Shown: positions 40,274-50,857 of the stretch, piece by piece
Position numbering within the stretch: the first letter of the stretch is position 1
Layout of the letters: the number at the start of each line of letters is the position of its first letter
From: Fusibacter bizertensis
GTDB lineage: Bacteria > Bacillota > Clostridia > Peptostreptococcales > Acidaminobacteraceae
Reading direction: 5' to 3'
Length of the DNA stretch: 64,000 nt
Assembly (NCBI RefSeq): GCF_029914245.1
Contig: NZ_JARYZI010000011.1
Coordinates: forward strand, 1-64,000
The notes under the pieces: generated by a model
Database searches by the model: none
What the model saw: the letters and a program-made list of their open reading frames with translations, nothing else
What the model was told of the DNA's origin: nothing
Made by a program: the position numbers and the translations under genes

Positions 40274-42508
40274 TTAGAAAAGATAAGTCTTCTCACCTTG
40301 ATAATATAAATTCAGTACATGAAGTGCTCTTGTACAAGCTGTGTATAGCTGTAAACGATCTTCTTCACCACAGTAATTATCTGTGTTTACATCATAAATT
40401 ATTACAACGTCAAATTCTAAACCTTTTGCAAGATAAATCGGGATAATCACAGTGTCACATATATACTCGTCATCCTCATGTATAATCGCATTTACATGTA
40501 CTCTATCTTTTAACTGTGCGTAGACGTATTCAGTTTGCTTCACTGATTTTGTGATAATACCCACTGATTTATAGCCATTTTCTTTATAATGTTTTACATC
40601 TTTTATAATGCGTTCAAAAATTTCCTCTGAATCGTTAAAGCTAACAACTTGTGGTAACTCACCACTTCTTTCTACACATTCGTCTTCTATAGATTTTTTA
40701 AGAATATCTCTAGAAAATTTTATGATCTCAATGGTTGAACGATAACTTTTGTTCAGTGTAATTCTAAGTGTTTCCTGTCTTGGAAAGATCTTTTCAATCA
40801 GTGCATAATCGCCAACATTCATATAGGGGTTGATGGATTGGTTAAGATCGCCCAGAATCGTGATGTTAGCATGACTAAAAAAGTGATATAAAATATCATA
40901 TTGTATAGCGGTGTAATCCTGAGCTTCATCAATAATTACAAATTTTATGTCAGTCGTCTTTGGTAACTCTCCAAGCATCACTTTTAATAGTAACAGTGGC
41001 GCTTGATCTTCATAGTAAAGGATGCCTGCGTTTAAATTCTCTATTGTATACTTCTTTATCTGCTTAATTTGTTCTACCGAAAAACTTTCAAAAGAAGATT
41101 TATTTAAGTATTCTTTTGACCTGTATAAGTTTCTATAAAGTTCAACAAAATTACAATTAGTCATTCTTTCAATTTCATCCAATATTGATTTAAGCTCTGC
41201 ATTTACAAGTGCTTTACTTTTAATCGTAAGTTCTGTTTTATCGATTATAGATGATGATTTTACAAGGCGCTTAGCTTCATCTTTGATTCTTCTCTTCTTA
41301 TAAGGTTCAATTAAAAAGAGCATACGTTCTTTGATCTTTTGGAGGCGTCTTTTTAATGGTAAGTTCGCATATTCTTCAAAGAACAAAACTTTAATTTCCT
41401 CAGATGAAATAATGACTTGATTGTTAAAAACGATATCTTTAAAATTCCTATCTTTACTGGAAATTGCTTCAACATATTGTTTTAAGATTTCATAGAATTC
41501 TGGTGATGACTTGAGTTTGATACTACCGACTCTGATTTGATAGTAATCATTCTTATCTGCACCAAATATATATTCCATCATATCACTGTATTTTTCTTTT
41601 CTAAATGCTGGGCCTAGTGCTGCGTGCATGTAGTCAGAAAAAGTTGTCTGTGACATGTTATCTTCACCAAGTTGTGGTAGTACATTTGAGATATAGTCAT
41701 TAAAAATGCCGTTTGGTGAAAAAATCAGGATGTTTTTTGCAGTGATTGTTTCGCGGTGCTTATATAATAAATATGCGATACGATGTAGTGCTACGGAAGT
41801 CTTACCGCTTCCTGCTGCCCCTTGAACGATCAGGTGGTTATAAGCTTCATTACGAATCACCTGATTTTGTTCTCTTTGTATGGTTGTGACGATGGCTTTC
41901 ATCTTCTGATCAGTATTTTTACTCAGCATATTTTGAAGAATCTCATCGTCGATTTTAAGGTTGCTGTCAAACATGTATTCCATATTGCCATCACTGATCT
42001 TATATTGTCTTTTGAGTATAATTTCGCCTTTTATGATGCCATCTGGACAATCATACTGCGCCTCACCAATCTCATAGTCATAAAACATGCTAGAGATTGG
42101 TGCTCTCCAGTCATAGATCATAAATTCACAATTTTCTCTAATGAGGTTTGAGATTCCAATATAACATTTTTCAGTTACTTTTGTATTTTTCTCATCAAAA
42201 TCAAAGCGACCAAAATAAGGCGATAAAAGGATGCGCTCAAATTTTTCTTCAAGTTTAATGGCAAATTCATTGCTTCTTTTTTGGTTTTTCATGGTGTTAA
42301 TGTAACTCATAAAATCTGCAATTTGTTCTAATCCGTTGGAGATAGAGACTGAGCCCAAATCTTGCCACATCTCCTTTTGTGTCTCTCTTGTATCTGTTTC
42401 TAATCTATCTTTCATAGAATTATTTTCATCTAATTGTTTTCTTGTTTCTCCGAGGACCTCCTCAAGCCATTCAATTTCACTAATCCATTCCTGATCGTTG
42501 AAATTCAT
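40274..42508 (-). CDS. helD: HelD, UvrD-like RNA polymerase recycling ATPase
   Basis: The 744-residue superfamily 1 protein has an N-terminal coiled coil (WLEEVLGETRKQLDENNSMK) typical of HelD, which reaches into RNA polymerase. FMIYDWRAPISSMFYDYE is a HelD-specific motif. Walker A is VQGAAGSGKTSVALHR near 230, Walker B FVIIDEAQDYTAIQ, and the late motifs include LNKSYRST and YTACTRALH. HelD removes stalled RNA polymerase using ATP. ATG 42508 follows GAAAGGGGAATTAC. A perfect consensus promoter lies divergently upstream. Confidence 0.93.
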   Translation of the reverse strand: MNFNDQEWISEIEWLEEVLGETRKQLDENNSMKDRLETDTRETQKEMWQDLGSVSISNGLEQIADFMSYINTMKNQKRSNEFAIKLEEKFERILLSPYFGRFDFDEKNTKVTEKCYIGISNLIRENCEFMIYDWRAPISSMFYDYEIGEAQYDCPDGIIKGEIILKRQYKISDGNMEYMFDSNLKIDDEILQNMLSKNTDQKMKAIVTTIQREQNQVIRNEAYNHLIVQGAAGSGKTSVALHRIAYLLYKHRETITAKNILIFSPNGIFNDYISNVLPQLGEDNMSQTTFSDYMHAALGPAFRKEKYSDMMEYIFGADKNDYYQIRVGSIKLKSSPEFYEILKQYVEAISSKDRNFKDIVFNNQVIISSEEIKVLFFEEYANLPLKRRLQKIKERMLFLIEPYKKRRIKDEAKRLVKSSSIIDKTELTIKSKALVNAELKSILDEIERMTNCNFVELYRNLYRSKEYLNKSSFESFSVEQIKQIKKYTIENLNAGILYYEDQAPLLLLKVMLGELPKTTDIKFVIIDEAQDYTAIQYDILYHFFSHANITILGDLNQSINPYMNVGDYALIEKIFPRQETLRITLNKSYRSTIEIIKFSRDILKKSIEDECVERSGELPQVVSFNDSEEIFERIIKDVKHYKENGYKSVGIITKSVKQTEYVYAQLKDRVHVNAIIHEDDEYICDTVIIPIYLAKGLEFDVVIIYDVNTDNYCGEEDRLQLYTACTRALHVLNLYYQGEKTYLF

Positions 42509-42557
42509 GTAATTCCCCTTTCATCTTATAATTCGTGGCGCTTAAATAAAAAAACTG

Positions 42558-42586
42558 TTGACATTGCATTTTGTAAAGTGTATAAT
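42558..42586 (+). promoter_or_regulatory. Perfect consensus sigma-A promoter
   Basis: TTGACA at 42558-42563, a 17-base spacer and TATAAT at 42581-42586 match the consensus fully. It points away from helD toward the end of the V-ATPase operon, where no plus-strand gene follows. Confidence 0.8.
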
Positions 42587-42592
42587 AATATT

Positions 42593-42713
42593 GGATATTA
42601 ATATTTTGAGGTTTGTTCTTTACGAACCAAATTTATTTTATCCTTTTTTATTTGCTCTGTCAAGTATAAAAAGCCACCTCAGCATGATCTTCATCATTTG
42701 CCAAGGTGGCTTT
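42593..42713 (+). ncRNA. Candidate small RNA divergent from helD
   Basis: Transcription from the consensus promoter would start near 42593 and yield a short AT-rich RNA. GGTTTGTTC and GAACCAAAT form a small hairpin at about 42610-42630, followed by T-rich sequence, and the V-ATPase terminator hairpin at 42668-42713 would end any longer product at about 120 bases. No start codon with a ribosome binding site is present. Confidence 0.45.
42668..42713. terminator. V-ATPase operon terminator, bidirectional
   Basis: AAAAGCCACCT pairs with AGGTGGCTTT around a 25-base loop. It follows the subunit D stop on the minus strand and could also end the candidate small RNA on the plus strand. Confidence 0.75.
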
Positions 42714-42741
42714 ATTAATTACAACGCCGTTATTTACTTTA

Positions 42742-43353
42742 CTAAAATTTCTTTCCTTTAAGCCGCTTTAGTCTAAAAAAGTCTTCTCGTTCTTTCTCCT
42801 CTAACGACTCTTCAATCCATTTTGTCATTTCGACATACTTTGGTATCTGAATTTTATCAAGTGCATTGGCACGTTTACTTGTCTGTCTAATCTCGATTGC
42901 CAACCTAAAAACAGCATTTTCAACTTCAGCAAGTTTATACATCAGTTCATGTACTTCACGCATCTTTACAACAGTGATATCTATTGCTGAACTTGTTCTA
43001 TAGAAACCATAATATGGTTTAAGGGGCTGTTCTTCAGCTTTTATCGTAGGAATTTCGACATTCATGATACTTTTATTGAGTATCTTTATATTTTCATCTT
43101 TTGGAATTGATAAAGCCGCTTCTGTAACTGCACTTGCTCCCATGGTTATATTGGCAATATTAAGCGCAGCATAAACATCAACGAAAATTTCGTCAATCTT
43201 GATCTGCAGCTCTTTTACCTCTTCAATCATGGTCATCATCTCTCGAACCAGCACACTTCGCTTTTTATCTAGAAGCTGATACCCTTGCTTTGAAAACGCA
43301 AGTAAAGACTTTGATTTCATTAAGTTGGCTTTGGTTGGTGTTAATTTCTCCAT
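42742..43353 (-). CDS. ntpD: V-type ATPase subunit D (central stalk)
   Basis: The 203-residue protein starts MEKLTPTKANLMKSKSLLAF, the subunit D signature, and is mostly two long helices forming the rotor shaft inside the A3B3 head. IEIRQTSKRANALDKIQIP is the conserved C-terminal helix. It is the last gene of the operon, 4 bp after subunit B. Confidence 0.95.
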   Translation of the reverse strand: MEKLTPTKANLMKSKSLLAFSKQGYQLLDKKRSVLVREMMTMIEEVKELQIKIDEIFVDVYAALNIANITMGASAVTEAALSIPKDENIKILNKSIMNVEIPTIKAEEQPLKPYYGFYRTSSAIDITVVKMREVHELMYKLAEVENAVFRLAIEIRQTSKRANALDKIQIPKYVEMTKWIEESLEEKEREDFFRLKRLKGKKF

Positions 43354-43357
43354 CCAA

Positions 43358-44731
43358 TCATCTCCTATGATACTTACTTATCGTCTCGTCATCTAATCGA
43401 TCTAAAGCCTCTAGTGGTAAAATCGATAATGTTTTCCATCCCAGATCCAAGCTCTGAACAATAGTTCTTCGATCAGAGAAACCTTGATTCAAGAAAGTAT
43501 TCTCAAACATCTTTCCATATTCAATATAAAGTTTATCTAGATCTGAAAGATCAGATTCACCTATGATCTGAGCAAGAGACCGCACATCCAGCACTTTAGA
43601 AAATGATGAAAAAAGCTGATTGGCAAGATCAGGGTGATCTTCTCTTGTATACCCTTCACCAATACCATCTTTCATAAGTCTTGATAAAGATGGCATTACA
43701 TTTATTGGAGGATTGATATCTTTGTTTGCTAAATCTCTTGAAAGTACGATTTGTCCTTCTGTGATATAACCTGTTAAATCTGGAATTGGATGCGTGATAT
43801 CATCATTTGGCATGGTGAGTATCGGGATAAATGTAATTGAGCCTTTTTTATCCTTAAGCATACCAGCTCTTTCATAGATAAATGCCAAATCAGAATATAG
43901 ATATCCAGGATAACCTTTTCTACTTGGAACTTCTTCTTTTGCAGATGCAATCTCACGAAGGGCTTCACAATAATTGGTCATATCGGTCATAACAACTAAT
44001 ATATGCATATCCTCCTCGAAAGCTAAATATTCAGCTGCTGTTAAAGCACATTTTGGAATACTAAGTCTTTCAGTTACAGGGTCATCCGCATAATTCATAA
44101 ACATCACAACATTATCTAGAGTTCCACTTTCTTCAAATCGCTCAACAAAGTAAGCACCTTCATCTCTAGTCACTCCTATTGCCACAAAGCATACTGCAAA
44201 TTTTTCTTCAAGTGCTGAGGCAATCTTAGCTTGGCTAACGATTTGAGCAGCCAGTTCCTTATGAGGCAATCCATTTCCAGAGAAAATCGGGAGTTTTTGT
44301 CCTCTAATTAGAGTACTAAGTACATCAATAGACGATATACCCGTCTCAATATAGTCTCTTGGATATTTTCTAGAGACTGGATTAATTGGCCTTGAATTAA
44401 TGTTGTACGATTTACTTGAGTAAATCGGTCCACCACCATCAATTGGGTTTCCGAGTCCATTGAACATTCTACCCAATATATTCTTTGACAGATTAAGGGT
44501 CATGGACTCCCCAGTGAATCTAACACTTGCATTCACTGTACTCAGTCCTGAGGTGCCTTCAAATACTTGAGCAACTACCATGTTTTCATCTATGGTAATC
44601 ACTTTACCTACCCTTTGCTCATTTTCAAGTTTTATCTCAATAATTTCACCATACTTAGCTTCTTTAATGCCTTTCAAGAAAATGAGTGGTCCTTCTATTT
44701 TGTCTATTTTTAAATATTCTTTAAACATCAC
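43358..44731 (-). CDS. ntpB: V-type ATPase subunit B
   Basis: This 457-residue non-catalytic nucleotide-binding subunit forms the hexamer with subunit [19 protein letters not shown] replaces the Walker A loop, as expected, and [20 protein letters not shown] and [20 protein letters not shown] are family signatures. It lies 5 bp after subunit A. Confidence 0.96.
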   Translation of the reverse strand: MMFKEYLKIDKIEGPLIFLKGIKEAKYGEIIEIKLENEQRVGKVITIDENMVVAQVFEGTSGLSTVNASVRFTGESMTLNLSKNILGRMFNGLGNPIDGGGPIYSSKSYNINSRPINPVSRKYPRDYIETGISSIDVLSTLIRGQKLPIFSGNGLPHKELAAQIVSQAKIASALEEKFAVCFVAIGVTRDEGAYFVERFEESGTLDNVVMFMNYADDPVTERLSIPKCALTAAEYLAFEEDMHILVVMTDMTNYCEALREIASAKEEVPSRKGYPGYLYSDLAFIYERAGMLKDKKGSITFIPILTMPNDDITHPIPDLTGYITEGQIVLSRDLANKDINPPINVMPSLSRLMKDGIGEGYTREDHPDLANQLFSSFSKVLDVRSLAQIIGESDLSDLDKLYIEYGKMFENTFLNQGFSDRRTIVQSLDLGWKTLSILPLEALDRLDDETISKYHRR

Positions 44732-44736
44732 ATCAC

Positions 44737-46506
44737 CTAATTGTATTGCGCTAATAAAGCGTCGTAGTAAGCATCAGTCTCTGCTATCAAGTCTTTAAGT
44801 CCTTCCAAATTATCGTTTGGAATGTTATATTTCATCTTTACAATTTTCTCAAATAATTCTACATCCCTAAGTCGCGACATAGGAATGTCTTTTTCAGCAC
44901 ATTCATTTGCTCTCACGTAGAGATGCCATACCACTTTAAGCATTTTGTATTGCTTTTCAAGTGGCACAAAAGAATCATCTTTATGAAATGCATTTTGTTG
45001 TAAGATTCCTGTTTTAACGATACGAGCAATTTCAAGAATTAATCGTTGCGAATCTGGTAAAACATCTTCTCCAACTAACTGAACTATATCAAGGAGCTTA
45101 CTTTCTTCTTGGAGCAATCCCATAATCTTGTTGCGATGTTCAATCGCATCATCAGCAACATTATCCGAATACCATTCGCTTAACATCTTGATATAGCCAC
45201 TATAACTCGTAAGCCAATTGATTGCGGGATAATGTCGTGCATATGCTAACTTACGATCTAATGCTAGAAAAGCATTGACGTAGCGTTTGGTATTTTCAGT
45301 AACAGGTTCTGAGAAATCACCACCCGCTGGTGAAACTGCACCAATAATAGTGATAGAACCTTCAGATCCGTTTAATGTCGTCACATAACCTGCACGTTCA
45401 TAGAATTCCGCCAATCTATAAGATAAATACGCAGGGTAACCTTCTTCAGCAGGCATCTCTTCTAGACGACCGCTAATCTCACGTAGTGCTTCTGCCCATC
45501 TAGAGGTAGAATCCGCCATAATAGCGACGTGATATCCCATGTCCCTATAGTATTCAGCCATAGTGATGCCAGTGTAGATACTTGCTTCACGTGCTGCTAC
45601 GGGCATATTTGACGTATTGGCAATCAGTACCGTTCTCTCCATAATCGCTTTGCCTGATTTTGGATCAATTAGTTTCGGAAATTCTTCCAGAACATCTGTC
45701 ATTTCATTGCCACGTTCTCCACAACCTATATAGATGATGATATCTGCATCAGACCATTTGGCAAGCTGATGTTGTGTCATCGTTTTACCTGTACCAAATC
45801 CACCAGGAATCGCAGCAGTACCACCTTTAGCTATTGGGAAAAAAGTATCTATTACTCTTTGACCCGTAATCAAAGGTTTGGAAATCCTCATTCTTTCCCC
45901 AATAGGTCTAGCTTTTCTAACCGGCCATTCTTGATACATTTTAACATCGGTAATTATTTCATTTTTATCTTGAATTTTTAGTAATATATCTTTAAGTGTA
46001 TAGTCACCTGTTGATTCAGCAAAAGTAACAACACCCTCAACGCCTGGTGGAATCATGACTTTATGCGTCACTAAACCAGTCTCTATAACTTCTGCAAAAA
46101 TTTGACCACTAATTACAATATCGCCTACAGAAACTTTCATCACAACATGCCATTTTTTCTCAAAATCAAGTGATAATAAACCTATTCCAAGCGGCATAAA
46201 ATCACCACTCATCTCTGCAATCTTATTGAGAGGACGACCAATACCATCAAAGATGTTACCAATAAGTCCAGGACCAAGATTAAGCGATAGCGGCGTCTCA
46301 AGTCCATAGATGGTTTCACCTAGACTTACGCCTTCTGTTTCTTCGTAAACCTGTATGGTACCTACATCACCGTTTAATCCAATCACTTCAGCAATCAATT
46401 TATCTTCACCGACTAGAACCATTTCTCTCATCTTAAAATGGCCCATGTTAGTGCCTTTGACAACAGGTCCGTTGATGTATATGATACTGCCTTCGTTATG
46501 CTTCAT
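44737..46506 (-). CDS. ntpA: V-type ATPase catalytic subunit A
   Basis: ATG 46506 after GAGGAGGTTTGTG gives 589 residues; the frame is open further up but that lies in subunit E. The P-loop is [17 protein letters not shown] near residue 232, with the non-homologous insert of V/A-type A subunits before it. [20 protein letters not shown] and [20 protein letters not shown] are the catalytic-site motifs. It overlaps the end of subunit E by 11 bp. Confidence 0.96.
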   Translation of the reverse strand: MKHNEGSIIYINGPVVKGTNMGHFKMREMVLVGEDKLIAEVIGLNGDVGTIQVYEETEGVSLGETIYGLETPLSLNLGPGLIGNIFDGIGRPLNKIAEMSGDFMPLGIGLLSLDFEKKWHVVMKVSVGDIVISGQIFAEVIETGLVTHKVMIPPGVEGVVTFAESTGDYTLKDILLKIQDKNEIITDVKMYQEWPVRKARPIGERMRISKPLITGQRVIDTFFPIAKGGTAAIPGGFGTGKTMTQHQLAKWSDADIIIYIGCGERGNEMTDVLEEFPKLIDPKSGKAIMERTVLIANTSNMPVAAREASIYTGITMAEYYRDMGYHVAIMADSTSRWAEALREISGRLEEMPAEEGYPAYLSYRLAEFYERAGYVTTLNGSEGSITIIGAVSPAGGDFSEPVTENTKRYVNAFLALDRKLAYARHYPAINWLTSYSGYIKMLSEWYSDNVADDAIEHRNKIMGLLQEESKLLDIVQLVGEDVLPDSQRLILEIARIVKTGILQQNAFHKDDSFVPLEKQYKMLKVVWHLYVRANECAEKDIPMSRLRDVELFEKIVKMKYNIPNDNLEGLKDLIAETDAYYDALLAQYN

Positions 46507-47095
46507 CACAAACCTCCTCAGATGAGTCAAATAGTGAATTTATTAAACATCCAAGGTAATCATCAATTTGATCAACTTCACTATTAAGTGTATAATCATA
46601 TTTTTCACGGGCACCTTTTATCACGTAAAAACCACCTAAAAGTTGATCATCTATAATTGTATCATACTGTTTTGGTACAAGCTCAAGGTCTGAAGTATTA
46701 ACACCAATTACCAGTGCATCATTTTCATCAAATTTAGAGAGTGCTTCTGTAAATTTGTGATTAAAATAGGTTTTATATTCTTCAGTTTCAGACTCTTTTT
46801 GCAATTTTTCCATGACTTCAGATTTAAACTGTTTCAAAATATCATGTTTTTTTACGAGTACTTGATTTTGAACTTCTGATTGCGTCTTTGAAATCATTCT
46901 TCGTTTTTTTTCTTTCGCTTTTTCCTCAATATTAGCCAAATATACATTACGTTTTTTTTGACATTTGGTTTCCATATCATCGAGTATTTGAGCGTGTTTA
47001 CGATTGAGTTCGTCCAAAAACTTTCGATCATCAGATAGATTTTTTTCAGTTACCATTTTAGAAAATAATTCTATTTTCTTTTCAACTGTTATGAT
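46496..47095 (-). CDS. ntpE: V-type ATPase subunit E, apparent non-AUG start
   Basis: This peripheral-stalk subunit has a long N-terminal helix and a C-terminal domain with GGFYVIKGAREKYDYTLNSE. The first ATG is at 47056 (186 residues) but has no ribosome binding site. Extending upstream in frame gives ITVEKKIELFSKMVTEKN, which fits the family opening (MITVEEKL...). The codon where ATG is expected is ATC at 47093-47095, properly spaced after GAAGGTGATACT. A start at ATC (or ATA next to it) gives 199 residues. A sequencing error is the alternative. Confidence 0.8.
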   Translation of the reverse strand: MITVEKKIELFSKMVTEKNLSDDRKFLDELNRKHAQILDDMETKCQKKRNVYLANIEEKAKEKKRRMISKTQSEVQNQVLVKKHDILKQFKSEVMEKLQKESETEEYKTYFNHKFTEALSKFDENDALVIGVNTSDLELVPKQYDTIIDDQLLGGFYVIKGAREKYDYTLNSEVDQIDDYLGCLINSLFDSSEEVCDEA

Positions 47096-47108
47096 AGTAT
47101 CACCTTCT

Positions 47109-47414
47109 TTACAACTTTATTCCAATAGAATTTTTAATGTACTTCATGATATATTCTTTATCTTGTAAACCTTCTGGTTCAGGCACTTGTATGATCAAAG
47201 TGTCTTTTCTAAGCAATTTTAGATCCATTATCATATCCTTGAGTCTGTTATGAATGTTTTCAGAAATCATGATCAGGCCAATTGATGGATCTTCTAAAAG
47301 CGCTTCGATCACATCTTTGGCTTCTTCATCAGATCCAATCAGTTTACTTTCAATACCGCCAAGTCTCATGGCAGTTTGAGTTTCTACTTTTTCACACAAA
47401 CAATATGATTTCAT
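47109..47414 (-). CDS. V-type ATPase subunit F (rotor)
   Basis: The 101-residue protein has the alpha/beta fold of subunit F: GLIMISENIHNRLKDMI and LIIQVPEPEG followed by YIMKYIKNSIGI are the family motifs. It caps the central stalk with subunit D. Its ATG overlaps the stop of subunit K (TAATG). Confidence 0.9.
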   Translation of the reverse strand: MKSYCLCEKVETQTAMRLGGIESKLIGSDEEAKDVIEALLEDPSIGLIMISENIHNRLKDMIMDLKLLRKDTLIIQVPEPEGLQDKEYIMKYIKNSIGIKL

Positions 47415-47854
47415 TATAATTTACCTAATATCAGTATAGAAATAATCAATCCATAGATTGCAATACCTTCAGCTAGTCCAACAAATATCATCGTTTTACC
47501 TAATATTTTGGGATTTTCTGAAACTGCTCCAAGTGCTGATGAACCAACACTACCAACAGCATATCCAGTGCCGATTGTTGCAAGTCCAGTAGAAAGTGCT
47601 GCTGCAATATAGCCAAGACCTGCTGAACTATTAGTCGCTGTAGTTGTTGCAGCTGCTGCAGTTGCACCAAATGTTGCACCTGAGAAAACCGAGATAGTGC
47701 CACCCAACAATACCACTACAAAGCTGATTACATTTGCACTTAAAACAACTTTGATTTTTCTATTTGCTTCTTCCACTGATGGCTGAAAATAATAATAAAC
47801 GCCAAGTCCAATGGTAGCTGCAATAATTATCACTAGCATAAACACAAAAATCAT
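47414..47854 (-). CDS. ntpK: V-type ATPase subunit K (rotor ring proteolipid)
   Basis: The 146-residue proteolipid has four hydrophobic segments. The second hairpin, GLGYIAAALSTGLATIGTGY, then FVGLAEGIAIYGLIISILIL, contains the ion-carrying Glu. An Ala/Thr-rich loop (GATAAAATTTATNSS) joins the halves, as in clostridial homologues. The N-terminal hairpin lacks a carboxylate. I cannot decide between H+ and Na+ coupling. Confidence 0.93.
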   Translation of the reverse strand: MIFVFMLVIIIAATIGLGVYYYFQPSVEEANRKIKVVLSANVISFVVVLLGGTISVFSGATFGATAAAATTTATNSSAGLGYIAAALSTGLATIGTGYAVGSVGSSALGAVSENPKILGKTMIFVGLAEGIAIYGLIISILILGKL

Positions 47855-47863
47855 AACACCCTC

Positions 47864-49825
47864 CTATAATTTATCTGGGGTAAACAAAACCCCATCACCA
47901 GTATAATATTTACTAAATAACTCATAGTAAAACAATCTCAAACCTTGAATAAATACAACTAAGCCTTCAAGGCCTATAATGATAATATTACCAAGAAAGA
48001 ACATCGCTATATTGCCTCCTGTACTGCCAATCATTGTTGCCAAAGTATGAAAGGCAATAAAAAGACCAACATGATTAAGTGCAAAAGCGCCTACTCTTAT
48101 AAAAGAGATTGTATTGCTTATTATACTTAGAAATGTCTCAAATAAGTTGAAACCACTTTCTATATAGTATGAACTTGCATTTTCTTCATATAACCGTTCT
48201 TCTTTTTTGATCTTGTTACTGATTGGTTGTTTAAAAACCAATAATATAACGCTGATTAATATCAAAACATAAAGTAGTTGACTTGGAATAACACTTATGT
48301 TTGTCATTTGTTTTAGTACTAGTAGTAAGATGGAGGATAACAGCACCACTCCATTAATACCATTTCTACCAAAGACGCCTTCTTCAAGATCTCCAAGTCT
48401 AAGTTTGTTGACAATGCTATAACCATAGCTAATAAAGACTAAAATCACACCTAGTACGATGGAGGATATGAGCATTGTGTTAATGTTCTCCATTGGTCTA
48501 AGGTAAATAGGTAATGGTAAAATGCTAGAAATTACATTTTCGTATCCAAAAAACGAATCATAAATAATTCCAAAAAACATTGAACCAATCCCGATTCTAG
48601 TTAAAATACCACTAAAGTCCGCACTGACTTTTTTCCTTATGAGAAGTCCTGCCAAGACGATAACCATCCCTTGTCCCAAATCTCCGAACATCGCACCAAA
48701 CAAAAGGATATATGCGAGTCCAAAAAAAAGTGTGGGATCTACTTCGTTGTATGAAGGTACGCCGTACATATTGACGAGCATCTCAAAAGGCTTAAAAAAG
48801 GCGTTGTTCTTTAAAAATGTTGGCACCGGAATGTTAGAGGAAACCTCATTCGATTTCTTGTAAGTCACCAATGTTTCCGGTGGTTTCTGTAGGGTTTGAT
48901 CTATCTTATCCGTGAACCCTTCTGGTACCCATGAAGATAGATACGCAAAATTTTCAGTGACTGCTACTTTCGTCCTAACTTGATCAATTCGATTTTCCAT
49001 GATCAGTTTTGAATAAAGTATGTCCATAAAATTACTTTTTTCTTTAATGTCTTTTTTTGTGAGTTCTTGAATTTCATCAAGTCTTTGATAATGTTTAGTC
49101 AACTCATTTTTGTTGTGCTCTATCATCCTTTTGGGAGTGCTTAGAAAAGCATCCTTTAAATCAATCTCCACAAAATTAGTTGATCTTAAAATCCTCCCCA
49201 TTTCTACATCAAGACTCTTAGGTGATAAAATCAGGTTTACCTCTTTTTCTTCATAAGTCCCAACGTGTAAAACAATTGCTTTAATGTTATCGTAATTCTG
49301 TGAAATACGTTTTGCTTTCTCACGCGTTAGAAATCCAAATTTTAATGTGAAATATTTTAGTTCAATCAATTCCCGAAGATCAATATCAATATTTTTCATA
49401 CACTCTATGACTTCGAGGTTTCTTAATGACTCAATTTCACTATTAATTTGAAGAACCTCATTGGTTTGGTTTTCAAAATTTGTACACAACTTTTCAACGT
49501 CATCTTTGATTTTCTCAAAGTCATGTTCACCATACATATGTTTTTTATGAACCGTAGGTTTATAGTTTAAACTCATCATCGTTGTTTCAAGCTTTTGAAT
49601 AACTTGTTTTATTTCCTTATTTTCTTTCAGAGGAACAATATCCTCCATATCTAGAATTTCATCAGCGTTTTCTTCGGATATGCCAATGCTAAAATCACCT
49701 TCATTAATCTCTAGAAAGGTGTCTATAAATTCACATTTTTCTAGCAAAATCATATCTCTTATTGTTTCATCTAGTCTATCCCGAGGACAGACAATATTTG
49801 CCATCGCTAGTTTTTTTATAGCCAA
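47864..49825 (-). CDS. ntpI: V-type ATPase subunit I (membrane a subunit)
   Basis: The start is TTG 49825, directly after the subunit C stop, with GAGGAGGGAG upstream, giving 653 residues. The N-terminal half (to about 320) is the cytoplasmic coiled-coil arm. The C-terminal half has about eight spans, including PTLFFGLAYILLFGAMFGDL, SFIRVGAFALNHVGLF and IFGLEGLV-like segments that form the ion half-channels, with the conserved Arg in SFIRVGAFAL. It anchors the stator against the K ring. Confidence 0.95.
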   Translation of the reverse strand: MAIKKLAMANIVCPRDRLDETIRDMILLEKCEFIDTFLEINEGDFSIGISEENADEILDMEDIVPLKENKEIKQVIQKLETTMMSLNYKPTVHKKHMYGEHDFEKIKDDVEKLCTNFENQTNEVLQINSEIESLRNLEVIECMKNIDIDLRELIELKYFTLKFGFLTREKAKRISQNYDNIKAIVLHVGTYEEKEVNLILSPKSLDVEMGRILRSTNFVEIDLKDAFLSTPKRMIEHNKNELTKHYQRLDEIQELTKKDIKEKSNFMDILYSKLIMENRIDQVRTKVAVTENFAYLSSWVPEGFTDKIDQTLQKPPETLVTYKKSNEVSSNIPVPTFLKNNAFFKPFEMLVNMYGVPSYNEVDPTLFFGLAYILLFGAMFGDLGQGMVIVLAGLLIRKKVSADFSGILTRIGIGSMFFGIIYDSFFGYENVISSILPLPIYLRPMENINTMLISSIVLGVILVFISYGYSIVNKLRLGDLEEGVFGRNGINGVVLLSSILLLVLKQMTNISVIPSQLLYVLILISVILLVFKQPISNKIKKEERLYEENASSYYIESGFNLFETFLSIISNTISFIRVGAFALNHVGLFIAFHTLATMIGSTGGNIAMFFLGNIIIIGLEGLVVFIQGLRLFYYELFSKYYTGDGVLFTPDKL

Positions 49826-50857
49826 TTATCGCTCCCTCCTCAAGTCTCTAATCAAAAGTTCGCTAATATTATTTGCATGATACTTAATGCCTTCTAAAAT
49901 TGTAAATAAATCTCTAATTTCATATTCAAATTTAAAAAGCAACACTACAGGCAATACTATAGACAAGCCAGGTTTCTTAGTAAAATTATCTAGCTCATAA
50001 AATAATTGCCTTTCCATAGCACGCTCCATCATGTAATCTTCATCAGCGAAAATATCCCTATAATCACCACTGGAAACCACTTTCTTAAAATCATCTAATG
50101 CCATGTAACAGAATTTTTTTAGTGCCTTATAATCATATCTTTTCCCACCATTAAGTGTAAAGTTAAATAACTCTTCAGATGAGATGTCAAAGTAATTACG
50201 CCCTCTAAAAATCCATTGAACATTTAGGATGTCAATATTAATCCCAAGTAATTCTAACATTAATTTTCTATCATTGCGGCTCAAATGAATGATTGAATCG
50301 TATAATATGTTAAAATAGCCTCGATCCAATACCATCTCCATATGGAAAACCATGCTAGTTGGTTCATCATCAATAAAAGCATCCAAGGTTGAATAATAAG
50401 GTGTATCTTTGATTGCTTCTAGAAACTCATGAGTATTTGTTGATTGGTTTAACACATCATAATCCAGATTAGAATATAAGTCAGATGTGATTAAATGACT
50501 CTGAATACTATCGAGTTTTTCATTTCTCGATAGTGCTCTAAGGTAGAGTTTTAAGTTCTCCACTTCGTACCTCATGAACAATGCTTTAAAAAAATCTCGA
50601 TATTCATCAATATAAAAGTGATACAGCTTTTCATATGCACGAAAGAAATGTCGTTTCATCGTCACTTCGTTGGCTTCGGTATCGTCATTTAGTTCATTAA
50701 AAATCAAACTGTAATGCGTATGAAGTCTTAGATAATCCATCACTTCATTCACTGTTTCTAGTTTTAGAAGTTCATGATAATCTTTATCTTTTAAAAGCTT
50801 TCCGAGCATGGCATTCGCTTTGGCATTTGCTGCCGCATGCGTTCCTACCTTGTCCAT
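49826..50857 (-). CDS. ntpC: V-type ATPase subunit C (ring adaptor)
   Basis: ATG 50857 overlaps the preceding stop (TAATG), with GGGGGT upstream, and gives 343 residues. It is all-helical, with three repeats of the subunit C/AC39 fold (LYLRALSRNEKLDSIQSH, LLGINIDILNVQWIFRGRNY). It connects the central stalk to the membrane ring. Confidence 0.92.
   Translation of the reverse strand: MDKVGTHAAANAKANAMLGKLLKDKDYHELLKLETVNEVMDYLRLHTHYSLIFNELNDDTEANEVTMKRHFFRAYEKLYHFYIDEYRDFFKALFMRYEVENLKLYLRALSRNEKLDSIQSHLITSDLYSNLDYDVLNQSTNTHEFLEAIKDTPYYSTLDAFIDDEPTSMVFHMEMVLDRGYFNILYDSIIHLSRNDRKLMLELLGINIDILNVQWIFRGRNYFDISSEELFNFTLNGGKRYDYKALKKFCYMALDDFKKVVSSGDYRDIFADEDYMMERAMERQLFYELDNFTKKPGLSIVLPVVLLFKFEYEIRDLFTILEGIKYHANNISELLIRDLRRER

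Noticed and set aside
47414-47854. Assignment of Na+ specificity to the V-ATPase
   Set aside because: Ion ligands besides the key Glu cannot be placed reliably without an alignment.
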